This document shows positions 16,900 through 25,185 of a stretch of 64,000 nucleotides of DNA, piece by piece; position 1 is the stretch's first letter; every line of letters begins with the position of its first letter. Under the pieces are notes generated by a model. It was not told the DNA's origin, ran no database searches, and was given only the letters and a program-made list of their open reading frames with translations. Position numbers and translations under genes: made by a program. Source of the DNA: Rhizobium sp. Leaf453. Its GTDB lineage: Bacteria > Pseudomonadota > Alphaproteobacteria > Rhizobiales > Rhizobiaceae. The DNA is taken from the NCBI RefSeq assembly GCF_001425605.1, contig NZ_LMRG01000005.1:124001-188000 (forward strand), written 5' to 3'.

Positions 16900-19800
16900 A
16901 TGGCAATCAATTATTTCAATGCGGCGACACAGTTTTCAAACGAGTTTCAACAACTGTTAGGTTTTGCAGGAGGCACCGAGGGCAACGATTTTCTCTATGA
17001 CTACGACAATGCAAGCCAATGGGTCTCCGGACGGGGCGGCAACGACCTGATCTACGGCAGAGGCGGGACAGACCGCTTATTTGGCGACGACGGAGACGAT
17101 CAGATTTCAGGGGGCAACGGCGCCAAACACATTTCCGGCGGAAATGGCAATGACATCCTTTACTCATCCGTTGACTATTTCAACACTCGCAATACTCGAT
17201 GGGCCGACCACCTTGATGGAGGATCGGGTAACGATACCGCTTATGCCAGCACGACTGCAGGCAAGAACGATCTTCTGTGGGGAGGCGATGGTTTCGACAC
17301 GCTGATCTACCAGACGTCCCAGCGTGTTTTCATGGACCTCCGCGTAAACGATATCAACGCTGAGGCGGGTTATGCGATCGGCGCGCAGATCGGCACCGAT
17401 GACGTCGGCAATTTCGAAAAGATCGTCACCGGCTCCGGCGACGACGAAATCTTCGGCAACTATGCCGACAACATCATCGATGGTGGCGGCGGTCCCGACA
17501 AGCTGTGGGGCGACGGTGGCAATGACAGCCTTTATGGTGCTGCGGGCAATGATCAGCTTTTCGGTTGGTTCGGCAACGACCTGCTGTCCGGCGGCGCAAA
17601 CGAGGACGAGTTGTACGGCGAGCAGGGCGACGACAAGCTCTATGGTGACGACGGCAATGACAAGATGTGGGGCGGGGATGGCAACGACCAGCTGTTCGGC
17701 TGGTGGGGTAATGATCTGCTGTCCGGCGGACAGAACAACGATGTGCTTAACGGCGAACAGGGTGATGACACGCTTTACGGGGACGAAGGCAACGACAATC
17801 TCTATGGCGGCGACGGCAATGATCTGCTTGCCGGGTGGGTTGGATCCGACATTCTTGATGGCGGGCTTGGCAATGATCAGATCCTTGGCGAGCAAGACAA
17901 CGATTTTCTCTACGGCCACGAAGGCAACGATTCGCTTGATGGTGGTGCCGGCGACGATGAGCTTTACGGTTGGATCGGCGCCGACACGCTGATCGGCGGG
18001 CTCGGAAAGGACACGTTGGCGGGCGAACAGAACGACGACATCCTTTACGGCCAAGACGGCAACGATACGCTCTTCGGCAACGAGGACAATGACACGCTTT
18101 TTGGCGGCATCGGAAACGACACGCTTTACGGCGGCACGGGCAACGACGTGCTGGCTGGTGAGCAGGACGACGACGTGCTTGCCGGCAACGAGGGTGACGA
18201 CAACCTGGCCGGCAACGATGGCAATGACCAGTTGTTCGGCTGGGTTGGTATCGACACGCTGAACGGCAATGCGGGCAACGACATACTCTATGGCGAGCAG
18301 GATAATGACTACCTGTTCGGCGAGAACGGCGAAGATCTGCTTTACGGCGGCGACGGCAACGACGATCTCAAGGGCGGCGCAGGCATCGACACCCTCTATG
18401 GCGACGCCGGCAACGATGCGCTGAACGGCGAGCTGGATAATGATGTCCTGTGGGGAGGGGCGGGTGACGACACCGGTTATGGCGGCGAGGGGAATGATGC
18501 GCTGAACGGGGAGGCCGGCTCCGACACGCTGTATGGCGGCAAAGGCAACGACACGATCTCCGGCGACGAGGATTCCGATGTGCTTTATGGCGAAGCCGGG
18601 ACGGATATCCTGTATGGGGACGCTGGCAATGACGTGCTGGTTGGCGGCTCGAGCGCCGACAGGTTGTACGGTAGCAGCGGCACAGATGCGGCATCCTATG
18701 CCGGCGCGACGAAGGGCGTCGTCGCCAGCCTTTCCAACGCCTCGCTAAATACCAACGATGCGAAGGGTGATCGCTATTCGTCAATCGAGAACCTAGTCGG
18801 CACGAGCCATGATGACGTGCTCACGGGTAACACGGGCACGAATACCCTGAGTGGGGGGAGTGGCAACGACAAGCTAATCGGTGGTGTTGGCGCCGATCGG
18901 TTGTCCGGCGGCAGCGGCACGGATACGGCCTCCTATTCCGGCGCGGTGAAGGGCGTCGTCGCCAGCCTTTTCGACGCATCGCTGAATACCAACGATGCGA
19001 AGGGCGATCGTTATTCGTCGATCGAGAACCTGGCCGGCACGGGTTATAGCGACAGGCTGACCGGTGACGGAGGCGCCAACACACTCAGCGGAGGCAGCGG
19101 CAACGACACGCTGATCGGTGGCCGAGGAGCCGACAAACTCGTTGGCAGTAGCGGTTCGGATACCGCCTCATATTCCGGTGCGACGAAGGGGATTGTCGCA
19201 AGCCTTGTCAATTCATCGCTGAATACCAACGATGCGTTGGGCGACATATATTCATCGATTGAGAACCTCGCCGGCACAAACTACAGCGACCGCCTGACCG
19301 GTGACGCAGGCGTCAACACCCTGAGCGGAGGCAGTGGTAACGACACGCTGATCGGTGGTGCCGGAGCCGACCGACTGTCGGGTAGCAGCGGCACAGACAG
19401 CGCCTCTTATTCCGGAGCGACAAAGGGCGTTGTCGCAAGCCTTTCCAACGTGACACTGAACACCAACGACGCGAAAGGCGATACCTACTCGTCGATCGAG
19501 AACCTCGTTGGCTCGAGCTATAATGACGTGTTGACCGGAGACGCTGGCGCCAACTCCATTTGGGGGAGTTCAGGCAATGACAGACTCTATGGCGGTCTCG
19601 GAAAAGACCTGCTTGTCGGCGGTTCGGGCAAGGACGTGTTTGTCTTCGATACGAAGCTCGCCTCGACGAACATTGATGAGATCAGCGATTTTATCACGCT
19701 TGACGATACAATCCGCCTCGACGACGACATTTTTACCAAGGCTGGCGCGGTCGGCAGCCTTGGTAATTCCGCGTTCTACGTCGGTACCAAGGCACATGAT

Positions 19801-19944
19801 ACGTCCGATCGCATTATCTACGACAAGGCTCTCGGCGCGCTTTGGTACGATGCCGATGGCAGTGGTAGTGGCCAGGCCGTGCAGTTCGCGCTGCTGGATA
19901 AGGGTCTTAGCCTGACGGCCGCGGATTTCTATATCATCGCCTGA
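16900..19944 (+). CDS. Large RTX-type calcium-binding repeat protein, likely type I-secreted
   Basis: 1014 residues, no N-terminal signal peptide. From residue ~27 on it consists almost wholly of nonapeptide repeats GGxGxDxLx, which bind Ca2+ in a parallel beta-roll. Residues ~218-490 form a 45-residue super-repeat, each unit with LFGW and GEQ. Residues ~597-913 are four near-identical 79-residue units that combine a beta-rich segment (ASYSGATKGVVASLSN, SSIENLVG) with RTX repeats. The C-terminal ~85 residues (GKDVFVFDTKLASTNIDEIS ... LTAADFYIIA) are the usual non-cleaved type I secretion end (M10/serralysin-like C-terminus). No catalytic domain is seen, so a surface, adhesion or biofilm matrix role is more likely than a toxin. 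No HlyB/D transporter is in the window. Confidence 0.85.
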   Translation: MAINYFNAATQFSNEFQQLLGFAGGTEGNDFLYDYDNASQWVSGRGGNDLIYGRGGTDRLFGDDGDDQISGGNGAKHISGGNGNDILYSSVDYFNTRNTRWADHLDGGSGNDTAYASTTAGKNDLLWGGDGFDTLIYQTSQRVFMDLRVNDINAEAGYAIGAQIGTDDVGNFEKIVTGSGDDEIFGNYADNIIDGGGGPDKLWGDGGNDSLYGAAGNDQLFGWFGNDLLSGGANEDELYGEQGDDKLYGDDGNDKMWGGDGNDQLFGWWGNDLLSGGQNNDVLNGEQGDDTLYGDEGNDNLYGGDGNDLLAGWVGSDILDGGLGNDQILGEQDNDFLYGHEGNDSLDGGAGDDELYGWIGADTLIGGLGKDTLAGEQNDDILYGQDGNDTLFGNEDNDTLFGGIGNDTLYGGTGNDVLAGEQDDDVLAGNEGDDNLAGNDGNDQLFGWVGIDTLNGNAGNDILYGEQDNDYLFGENGEDLLYGGDGNDDLKGGAGIDTLYGDAGNDALNGELDNDVLWGGAGDDTGYGGEGNDALNGEAGSDTLYGGKGNDTISGDEDSDVLYGEAGTDILYGDAGNDVLVGGSSADRLYGSSGTDAASYAGATKGVVASLSNASLNTNDAKGDRYSSIENLVGTSHDDVLTGNTGTNTLSGGSGNDKLIGGVGADRLSGGSGTDTASYSGAVKGVVASLFDASLNTNDAKGDRYSSIENLAGTGYSDRLTGDGGANTLSGGSGNDTLIGGRGADKLVGSSGSDTASYSGATKGIVASLVNSSLNTNDALGDIYSSIENLAGTNYSDRLTGDAGVNTLSGGSGNDTLIGGAGADRLSGSSGTDSASYSGATKGVVASLSNVTLNTNDAKGDTYSSIENLVGSSYNDVLTGDAGANSIWGSSGNDRLYGGLGKDLLVGGSGKDVFVFDTKLASTNIDEISDFITLDDTIRLDDDIFTKAGAVGSLGNSAFYVGTKAHDTSDRIIYDKALGALWYDADGSGSGQAVQFALLDKGLSLTAADFYIIA
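17554..18363 (+). repeat. 135-bp (45-residue) higher-order RTX repeats
   Basis: Equivalent positions recur every 135 bases: 17554, 17689, 17824, 17959, 18094 and 18229. Each unit encodes about five nonapeptides, with a Trp in the first (LFGW or variants) and a GEQ turn in the third. The regular period points to growth by unit duplication. Confidence 0.75.
18691..19638 (+). repeat. Four tandem 237-bp (79-residue) repeats in the RTX gene
   Basis: The segment coding ASY(S/A)GATKGVV starts at 18691, 18928, 19165 and 19402, exactly 237 bases apart, with very similar DNA between copies. The fourth copy diverges toward its end. Near-identity implies recent duplication or gene conversion. Confidence 0.85.
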
Positions 19945-19970
19945 GGTCTTCATAAGGGGTCCCACGAAAA

Positions 19971-20005
19971 CCGGAGGCCGCGCGCAGATTTGGCGCGGCC
20001 TCCGG
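19971..20005. terminator. Strong GC hairpin after the RTX gene
   Basis: A perfect 13-bp stem, CCGGAGGCCGCGC (19971-19983) and its complement (19993-20005), lies between the convergent RTX and LysE genes. There is no T-run on either side, so it may act as a bidirectional terminator or an mRNA-stabilising hairpin. Confidence 0.55.
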
Positions 20006-20081
20006 TCCACGGCGCCTCGGGAAGGGGTTCTGCGAGGAGTATTGTCGCCCTTGAAAACACGATCTGGCAGAAGGTTCGCCC

Positions 20082-20708
20082 TTAGAGGCCGACCTGGCTC
20101 AAGCCGGCACAGCTCTTGAGCAACATCGACAATCCGAAAATGGCGAGAAAGATCGCAGCCCCGCGGTTCGCCAGGGTCAGCGCGCCAAGGGTCAATCGTT
20201 GCCTGAGCCGCGACAGGCCTATGCTGAGCAGCAGCCACCAAGCAAACGAGCCGAGGAAAACGCCGATGGGCAAAAGCCCGCCTGGCGCCGCTATCTGGCT
20301 TGAGAACGCGGCCAGCGCCGCCGCGCACAGCGCCGGCGTCACCGGGTTGAGAAAGCCGAAGCCAATCGCGCTACAATAGGCGCGGCTGAAACTCGGCTGG
20401 ATGCCGCCTGGCGTGACGGCAACGAGTTCGCGCCGCCAAAGTCTGGCCGCGAAATAAAGGAGCAGCAATCCGGCTGCAAAGGCCAGGAAACTTGCGTTCT
20501 CCGGACGGCTCATGATCTGCATCCCACCGACGAATGCCAGTGTACTGTAAGTCAGGTGAACCGTAGCGACGCCGAGACCGGATGCAATGCCGGCGCGCAT
20601 GCCGTCCGCCAGCGTGCGTTCAACGCACATCATGCTGGTCGGACCGAACGGAGCTGCAATCGATAATCCGGCGCCCGCACCCGCCAGTAGACATGCAATT
20701 TCGCTCAT
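20082..20708 (-). CDS. LysE/RhtB-family amino acid exporter
   Basis: 208 residues with about six hydrophobic segments. The N-terminus ACLLAGAGAGLSIAAPFGPT carries the family's P-x-G-P motif (APFGPTSMMCVERTLADGMR), and GFGFLNPVTPALCAAALAAF is the conserved N-P-x(T/K) helix. The family exports amino acids or homoserine lactone-like metabolites. It stands alone, convergent with the RTX gene; the substrate cannot be told from sequence. Confidence 0.82.
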   Translation of the reverse strand: MSEIACLLAGAGAGLSIAAPFGPTSMMCVERTLADGMRAGIASGLGVATVHLTYSTLAFVGGMQIMSRPENASFLAFAAGLLLLYFAARLWRRELVAVTPGGIQPSFSRAYCSAIGFGFLNPVTPALCAAALAAFSSQIAAPGGLLPIGVFLGSFAWWLLLSIGLSRLRQRLTLGALTLANRGAAIFLAIFGLSMLLKSCAGLSQVGL

Positions 20709-20777
20709 GGATACCCCCGCCTCTCTGGTTGATTAAACCGGGAGCTGCAGAGGTTTATTCGCGTGGAGCGGAAATTA

Positions 20778-21602
20778 TTATTGAGATCCGGAGAGCGTCT
20801 TTTCGTAGAGCGCGGCGAAGGAAGACAATTCCGCGGGATTGAGGTCTGACACGGCCCAGTAGGTCAGGTCACCTACGGTCCACCGCCGGACATTCGTGCC
20901 GTCGACGACGTTTGAAGCGCTCACCGCCATCCCACTGGACGTCGTGACGGTGACACTGATCGTGTGCTGCCGGCGCTTGAAGACCATGGTCGGAACCACC
21001 TGTCCGCTGATGACATCCACCCGCCCGCCAACGAGCGGAAAGCCCTGTGCGGAAAAGTCCGGCGCTGTCGGCGCAATGGTCGTCTTTCCGTTGAACCATG
21101 GCTTCACGACATGGCTTTGCGAGGAGGCGATGTCGAACGGCTGTGGAGCGATCAGGCCTCTCAGATGGGCGGCAAGGATTTCGTGTTCGATCGTCGAGAC
21201 CTGCCGCTCCTCCTGGGACAGATACATCACATAGCCACCAGCGAGGCCGCCTGCCGCGACCCCGATCACGAGCGAAGCCGCCATCGATCGCCAAGGTGTG
21301 GCAGCTCGGGAATTAGCCCCCAGCATAGAGGCGTTCTCGTCGATACGCTCGTCCGTAGCCCCATCGTCACCGGTCACATCAAGCGAAAGCGAGGCGATGA
21401 CGGTGCTGCGCAAGCTGTCCGGTACCGGGTTGCCAGGGAGTGCATCTGTCAGATCGGAGGAAAGGTTCGCCAGGCGGCGCATCATTGCGGCCAGTTCCGG
21501 TTCCCTATCGATCCTGTCCTGCATCGACAGCGCTTCGCCCGGTGACAGTTCTCCATCGTGATAGGCATTCAGTAAAAGAAGGGTCTGATTGTCGATCGTC
21601 AA
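20778..21602 (-). CDS. Anti-sigma factor, membrane-anchored
   Basis: 274 residues. The cytoplasmic N-terminal ~110 residues have the anti-sigma form LLLLNAYHDGELSPGEALSM (no HxxxCxxC zinc motif is visible). A single membrane helix is MAASLVIGVAAGGLAGGYVM, followed by a periplasmic domain. It overlaps the upstream ECF sigma gene by four bases, so it very likely holds that sigma factor inactive until an envelope or oxidative signal arrives. Confidence 0.82.
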   Translation of the reverse strand: MTIDNQTLLLLNAYHDGELSPGEALSMQDRIDREPELAAMMRRLANLSSDLTDALPGNPVPDSLRSTVIASLSLDVTGDDGATDERIDENASMLGANSRAATPWRSMAASLVIGVAAGGLAGGYVMYLSQEERQVSTIEHEILAAHLRGLIAPQPFDIASSQSHVVKPWFNGKTTIAPTAPDFSAQGFPLVGGRVDVISGQVVPTMVFKRRQHTISVTVTTSSGMAVSASNVVDGTNVRRWTVGDLTYWAVSDLNPAELSSFAALYEKTLSGSQ

Positions 21603-22141
21603 TGGTCTGTCTCCTTCAATAGAGACAGAAGCGACTGCCTGGCTTTGGCGAGACGCGACATGACGGTTCCGGTAGGCACATTGCTGATTGCCGCAATCTC
21701 CCGATAGCTCAGTCCGTGAAATTCTCTGAGCACGAGCGTTTCTCTGAGATGCAGCGGCAGTTTCTCCACGGCATTTTTTAACGCGACCGAGCGCTGTTTG
21801 GCAAGAAGCAGGTCTTCCGGCGTCGGCACTGCGGCAACCAGGATGCCGCCCGTTTCGACCTCGTGCTGTGCCTCAATCGGCATGTCTTCGAGTGAGACGA
21901 GCTTGGACGGCCGGTGACGCTGCAGCCAGGAATAGGCTGCGTTGCGAACGATGGTCAGGAACCAGGCCCGCGCATTGCCTTCGGCAAAGTTTTCGATAGC
22001 GCGATAGGCCCTGATGCATGCTTCCTGCACCACGTCTTCCGCATCCGATGCGCTGCCGGTCAACCAGCGCGCGAGGCGATAGCCTTCATCGAGACGAGGC
22101 AATACGATCTGCGCAAAACGTGCTTTGGCTAAAGTCGTCAA
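21599..22141 (-). CDS. ECF-family RNA polymerase sigma factor
   Basis: 180 residues. Region 2 contains DAEDVVQEACIRAYRAIENF, with NARAWFLTIVRNAAYSWLQR; region 4 has LREFHGLSYREIAAISNVPT then GTVMSRLAKARQSLLSLL. A TTG at 22141 is the most likely start (MTTLAKARFAQIVLPRLDEG). It forms a two-gene operon with the anti-sigma gene. The trigger is unknown; the pair resembles stress-responsive ECF systems of rhizobia. Confidence 0.9.
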   Translation of the reverse strand: MTTLAKARFAQIVLPRLDEGYRLARWLTGSASDAEDVVQEACIRAYRAIENFAEGNARAWFLTIVRNAAYSWLQRHRPSKLVSLEDMPIEAQHEVETGGILVAAVPTPEDLLLAKQRSVALKNAVEKLPLHLRETLVLREFHGLSYREIAAISNVPTGTVMSRLAKARQSLLSLLKETDH

Positions 22142-22628
22142 TGGTTCGCGTAATCAAAAAGACAAAAACATCGGTGTCAGCCTCTCGAAGGTTTCGCCCC
22201 CGACAGGTTGCGTGAATAAAAGGACGCTGAACTCTGCGGGCAAGTCAACTTAAAAGAGCAGAGTGAGCGACAGTTCACTGCCTGTTGTAAAACAACGTGG
22301 GTCTCGAAACACGGAAGTCAAGTCGGCAATGGCAGGAAGTCGATGGCCGTTCCAGGGCGTAGGGATGGTTACGACGCCTTGCCCCTGGCGGACCTGCGAA
22401 GTTATTAGCTCGGATCTCATCGCACAGCCTCATCTAACAAAAATCCAGAACTCCAGTTGCACCGGTTAAATACCCGACGCAGCCTTAGGACCCCTAAATT
22501 ATCGCCTCCGCAGGCTGAATATCTTGAGGACCTTTACCGAGACGCTGGCTTTTCCTCGACCGCGCCTCAATTAAAATATTTCGTCCGCACTGGTCTTGAA
22601 CATCGAAAAGGTCGGATAAAGTCGCGAT
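22142..22628. other. Upstream region of the sigma operon, no gene supported
   Basis: A plus-strand frame of 63 codons (22457-22648) is open but overlaps the next minus-strand gene and has no recognised domain. The sigma operon promoter should lie at 22145-22250; I could not place it with confidence. Confidence 0.4.
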
Positions 22629-23048
22629 TTACACCTGCACAGGCTTGATCGTCGCCACGGATATGTTGCCATCCAGAACACCTCTAGCGAGATCGCGACG
22701 ACCGTGTTCGAGCTCGATCACAGTATAGAGTTTTTCCAATCTGAAGGCACTCGCATGGCTGGTCGTAACGTCTTCCGCCGGAGCGCTGTCCACCTCCATG
22801 AAATCCAGCTCGCGCTGGGATGCAACAATTCGTGCATCCCCCGCTGTTTTGGCCGCAACCACGACAACGCCTTGGTTCGGAGAATTGTCCCACCGTGGAT
22901 CAGTTGGAGCGGCGGTCGGCTCTAGCCGGTAGACATTGGGAAGCTCGACGGCTGTCTCCTCTGTCGTCGTGGCATCACGTATTTGCTCCTGGCTCTCGAC
23001 GGAGAGCCCGAACTCGGTCTGGTCGGTGTCATGGTTCGTTGATGCCAA
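22629..23048 (-). CDS. Hypothetical acidic protein
   Basis: 139 residues, acidic and rich in Thr and Glu at the N-terminus (MASTNHDTDQTEFGLSVESQ). A more ordered C-terminal half reads NQGVVVVAAKTAGDARIVAS and TSHASAFRLEKLYTVIELEH. No membrane segment and no recognised family. It follows the DUF2188 gene by ~87 bases on the same strand, so the two may share a transcript. Confidence 0.55.
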   Translation of the reverse strand: MASTNHDTDQTEFGLSVESQEQIRDATTTEETAVELPNVYRLEPTAAPTDPRWDNSPNQGVVVVAAKTAGDARIVASQRELDFMEVDSAPAEDVTTSHASAFRLEKLYTVIELEHGRRDLARGVLDGNISVATIKPVQV

Positions 23049-23135
23049 ATGGGTCTGACCGCTGGTCGAAGCCGATGCTATCCTGCTTGCTTCTGCTTGC
23101 GCTCGATTGGCGCTCGGATCGGCATCTGTTCCGCC

Positions 23136-23387
23136 TTACGCATTGGGGATCGTGTCAACGACCCGTGTTTCCGGACGATCGCCACCGGATACATGTTCAG
23201 TTTGCCACTGGCCGTCCACAGTTTCGAAGCTGATGTCCGCATCTTCTCCACCAAGTTGCTGTCGCAACGACGCAGCTTTTGCCGCCGCCAAAGCTGTGGC
23301 ATGGTCTGGGAAAGGCTCGGACCAGACATCGTTGACACGATACGCATATCCGCCGTCATGTTCGCCGATCTGATACGTCAAAGGCAT
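23136..23387 (-). CDS. DUF2188-like small protein
   Basis: 83 residues. The core HDGGYAYRVNDVWSEPFPDH with ATALAAAKAASLRQQ matches DUF2188, a small beta-beta-alpha fold where an aromatic-rich hairpin is followed by an Ala-rich helix. The function of the family is unknown. In rhizobia such genes are often stress-induced and sit near general-stress loci; the sigma/anti-sigma pair downstream would fit, but a link is only inference. Confidence 0.65.
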   Translation of the reverse strand: MPLTYQIGEHDGGYAYRVNDVWSEPFPDHATALAAAKAASLRQQLGGEDADISFETVDGQWQTEHVSGGDRPETRVVDTIPNA

Positions 23388-23586
23388 GGGATTCTCCGGT
23401 TACAGGGTTTAGGCATTTGATCACCTGAAGACGTTGAGCCGTTCCATCGGATGGTGCAGCGGATAATGCCGATGGGCGCTAGCAGGTAAACGCGATCATT
23501 CCGCATGACATGCCGCCAACCCATTGTCAGCGAATGTTCTGCCAGTGTCGTCGTCGTGTTTCGAGACCGCGGTCCCCGGCAAGCAA

Positions 23587-23919
23587 TCAGCGTGTCGCGC
23601 CCATCAAAAAGGCGATTGCTCCAATCATTACGGCCACCATCAATGGCCTGTCGCGACGTGTTCTGGCAATCTCCTCGATGGCCAAACGTCCGACCCGTGG
23701 TACCCCCTTCACGACAGCATCCTGAAGCCGTGCGACTTCTGTCTGCAGGGCGTTGACTTCTTCCTGCTCCTTCCAAAGTCGATTGGCGGCCAACGCTTCA
23801 TCGACGAGAGGTGCGGGCGCACCCGACGTAGATTCCTCCTTAAATCCAGTTTGTGCCTGGCGCGCTTGCTCTTGCTCGAATGAGCGCGCGGCAGGAGATC
23901 TTTTTTCAATGTCTGGCAT
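23587..23919 (-). CDS. Hypothetical protein with C-terminal membrane anchor
   Basis: 110 residues starting MPDIEKRSPAARSFEQEQAR. A charged, helical first 75 residues (likely coiled coil, EVNALQTEVARLQDAVVKG) is followed by RDRPLMVAVMIGAIAFLMGA, a single C-terminal membrane helix. This tail-anchored layout suggests a small membrane-associated protein. An earlier start is open but has no ribosome site. No family is recognised. Confidence 0.5.
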   Translation of the reverse strand: MPDIEKRSPAARSFEQEQARQAQTGFKEESTSGAPAPLVDEALAANRLWKEQEEVNALQTEVARLQDAVVKGVPRVGRLAIEEIARTRRDRPLMVAVMIGAIAFLMGATR

Positions 23920-24338
23920 CCAAACGTCCTCGAAAAGAGTGATGTGGGAGCGAACGACGATCACCAGTCAACCATGCTAGGAGTGGTGCGTACTGGTCGA
24001 CGTCGACAGGTGCTCACGAGCTTTCAACTCGCAGAATGCCCACGTGTTCCACTGTGCCCTGACTCGGTTGAAAAAAGTCATGAGGTTAGGCTCCTCTGCC
24101 GCACATTGCCGCATAATGGCGCTGGCGCTTACTGGAAAGCCGCCGGGATTCTCAGCCAGGCATCTCCACCCCTATCCGGCTATAAGAATGACCCACGTAA
24201 AACCGGCGTTTGAAGCGAGGCGTGAGGAACAACGCCAACGGTTTTGTGTTTATCTTCCTCAAAGCGAATTTGAGACGAAGCAAGAGCTGGCTGGGCCTAA
24301 GTTTGTGGGGGCGGTCAAACTCTCGAGAGGACCGCAGG

Positions 24339-24581
24339 ATGGTCAGCAATCACAGCAGACGGGTAGACGTATACATCGTGTCACAGGCTGTCGCCGCTTG
24401 GTGTGAGTTCTATGAAGTCGATCCGGGCGAGAAGGAGCTTGAGGCGCTCGCCGAGGCGGCAACCCAGCTCTACCTTGATGGCCGCCAATCGGCTGATGAC
24501 TTAGCCACTGGCCTCATCGGTACATATATCGGCCCCTGGTCGTTGGTGATCAACGCTCCGACGTCAGCTTCTGTACACTGA
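24339..24581 (+). CDS. Hypothetical small protein
   Basis: 80 residues from ATG 24339 (MVSNHSRRVDVYIVSQAVAA), acidic and mostly helical: WCEFYEVDPGEKELEALAEA then ATQLYLDGRQSADDLATGLI. GAGAGG lies about ten bases upstream. The frame is open farther upstream but that part is basic and unlike protein. No family recognised; small proteins of this type occur in rhizobial accessory DNA. Confidence 0.45.
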   Translation: MVSNHSRRVDVYIVSQAVAAWCEFYEVDPGEKELEALAEAATQLYLDGRQSADDLATGLIGTYIGPWSLVINAPTSASVH

Positions 24582-25185
24582 TTGGTGTGATGTTCAGGGT
24601 TCAAAGGATAACATTGAGATCGCCAAATGCGATATGTGACTGAAGGCATCGGCCCGGGCGGTCAAGCCAGTCGTGACCCGCGTCCGATAAGGCAGAGTGT
24701 TGGTTTCGACGCAGAACTGAGCCGGTGGAGATGCGGACGACACCCTGGACCAGGAGCAGGTAGTTCAGGTATTCTCATGCAGAGAGAATTCGGGCGGTCG
24801 AGCTGTATATCAGCTCGGCAAGCGGTTTAGGCGACGATCCGCCAATTAGTTTATCCGGCCAAGAATGCGTTGAGAAACTGGTACCGAGAATGCGAGCAGC
24901 ATTGAGACTTGCACGTTCATTGTGTGGCTCGCGCGCCGAAGTTTCTGAGGCCCAGAAGCGAGTGGCAGTTGAGTAATATCGCACTCACGATCGCCGTATC
25001 TTTTCAACGATGAGAGGTGTTCACCGTCAGCGCGAGCTTGAGAGAACAGCTCACATTGGGGTTTTTCGCGAAGGACATTCGGGTCCGCAACCCCTGCAGT
25101 CTGGACAATCTGGCAGCCGCGCTGAATGACCTGAACATCTTTCCGGTATTGGGCAACTGAGTACGCTGATGGTGAGAAACTGAGA
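24582..25185. other. Gene-poor stretch
   Basis: No supported gene. A minus-strand frame (24846-25247) overlaps the 3' end of the histidine kinase and has no family features. I see no RNA gene. Confidence 0.45.

Noticed and set aside
17164..18054. 296-codon minus-strand frame opposite the RTX repeats
   Set aside because: Repetitive valine/isoleucine-rich antisense of the GGxGxD repeats; no domain or ribosome site.
16900..19944. Regular DNA repeats that might suggest a CRISPR array
   Set aside because: The repeats are in-frame RTX-coding units with no unique spacers and no cas genes nearby.
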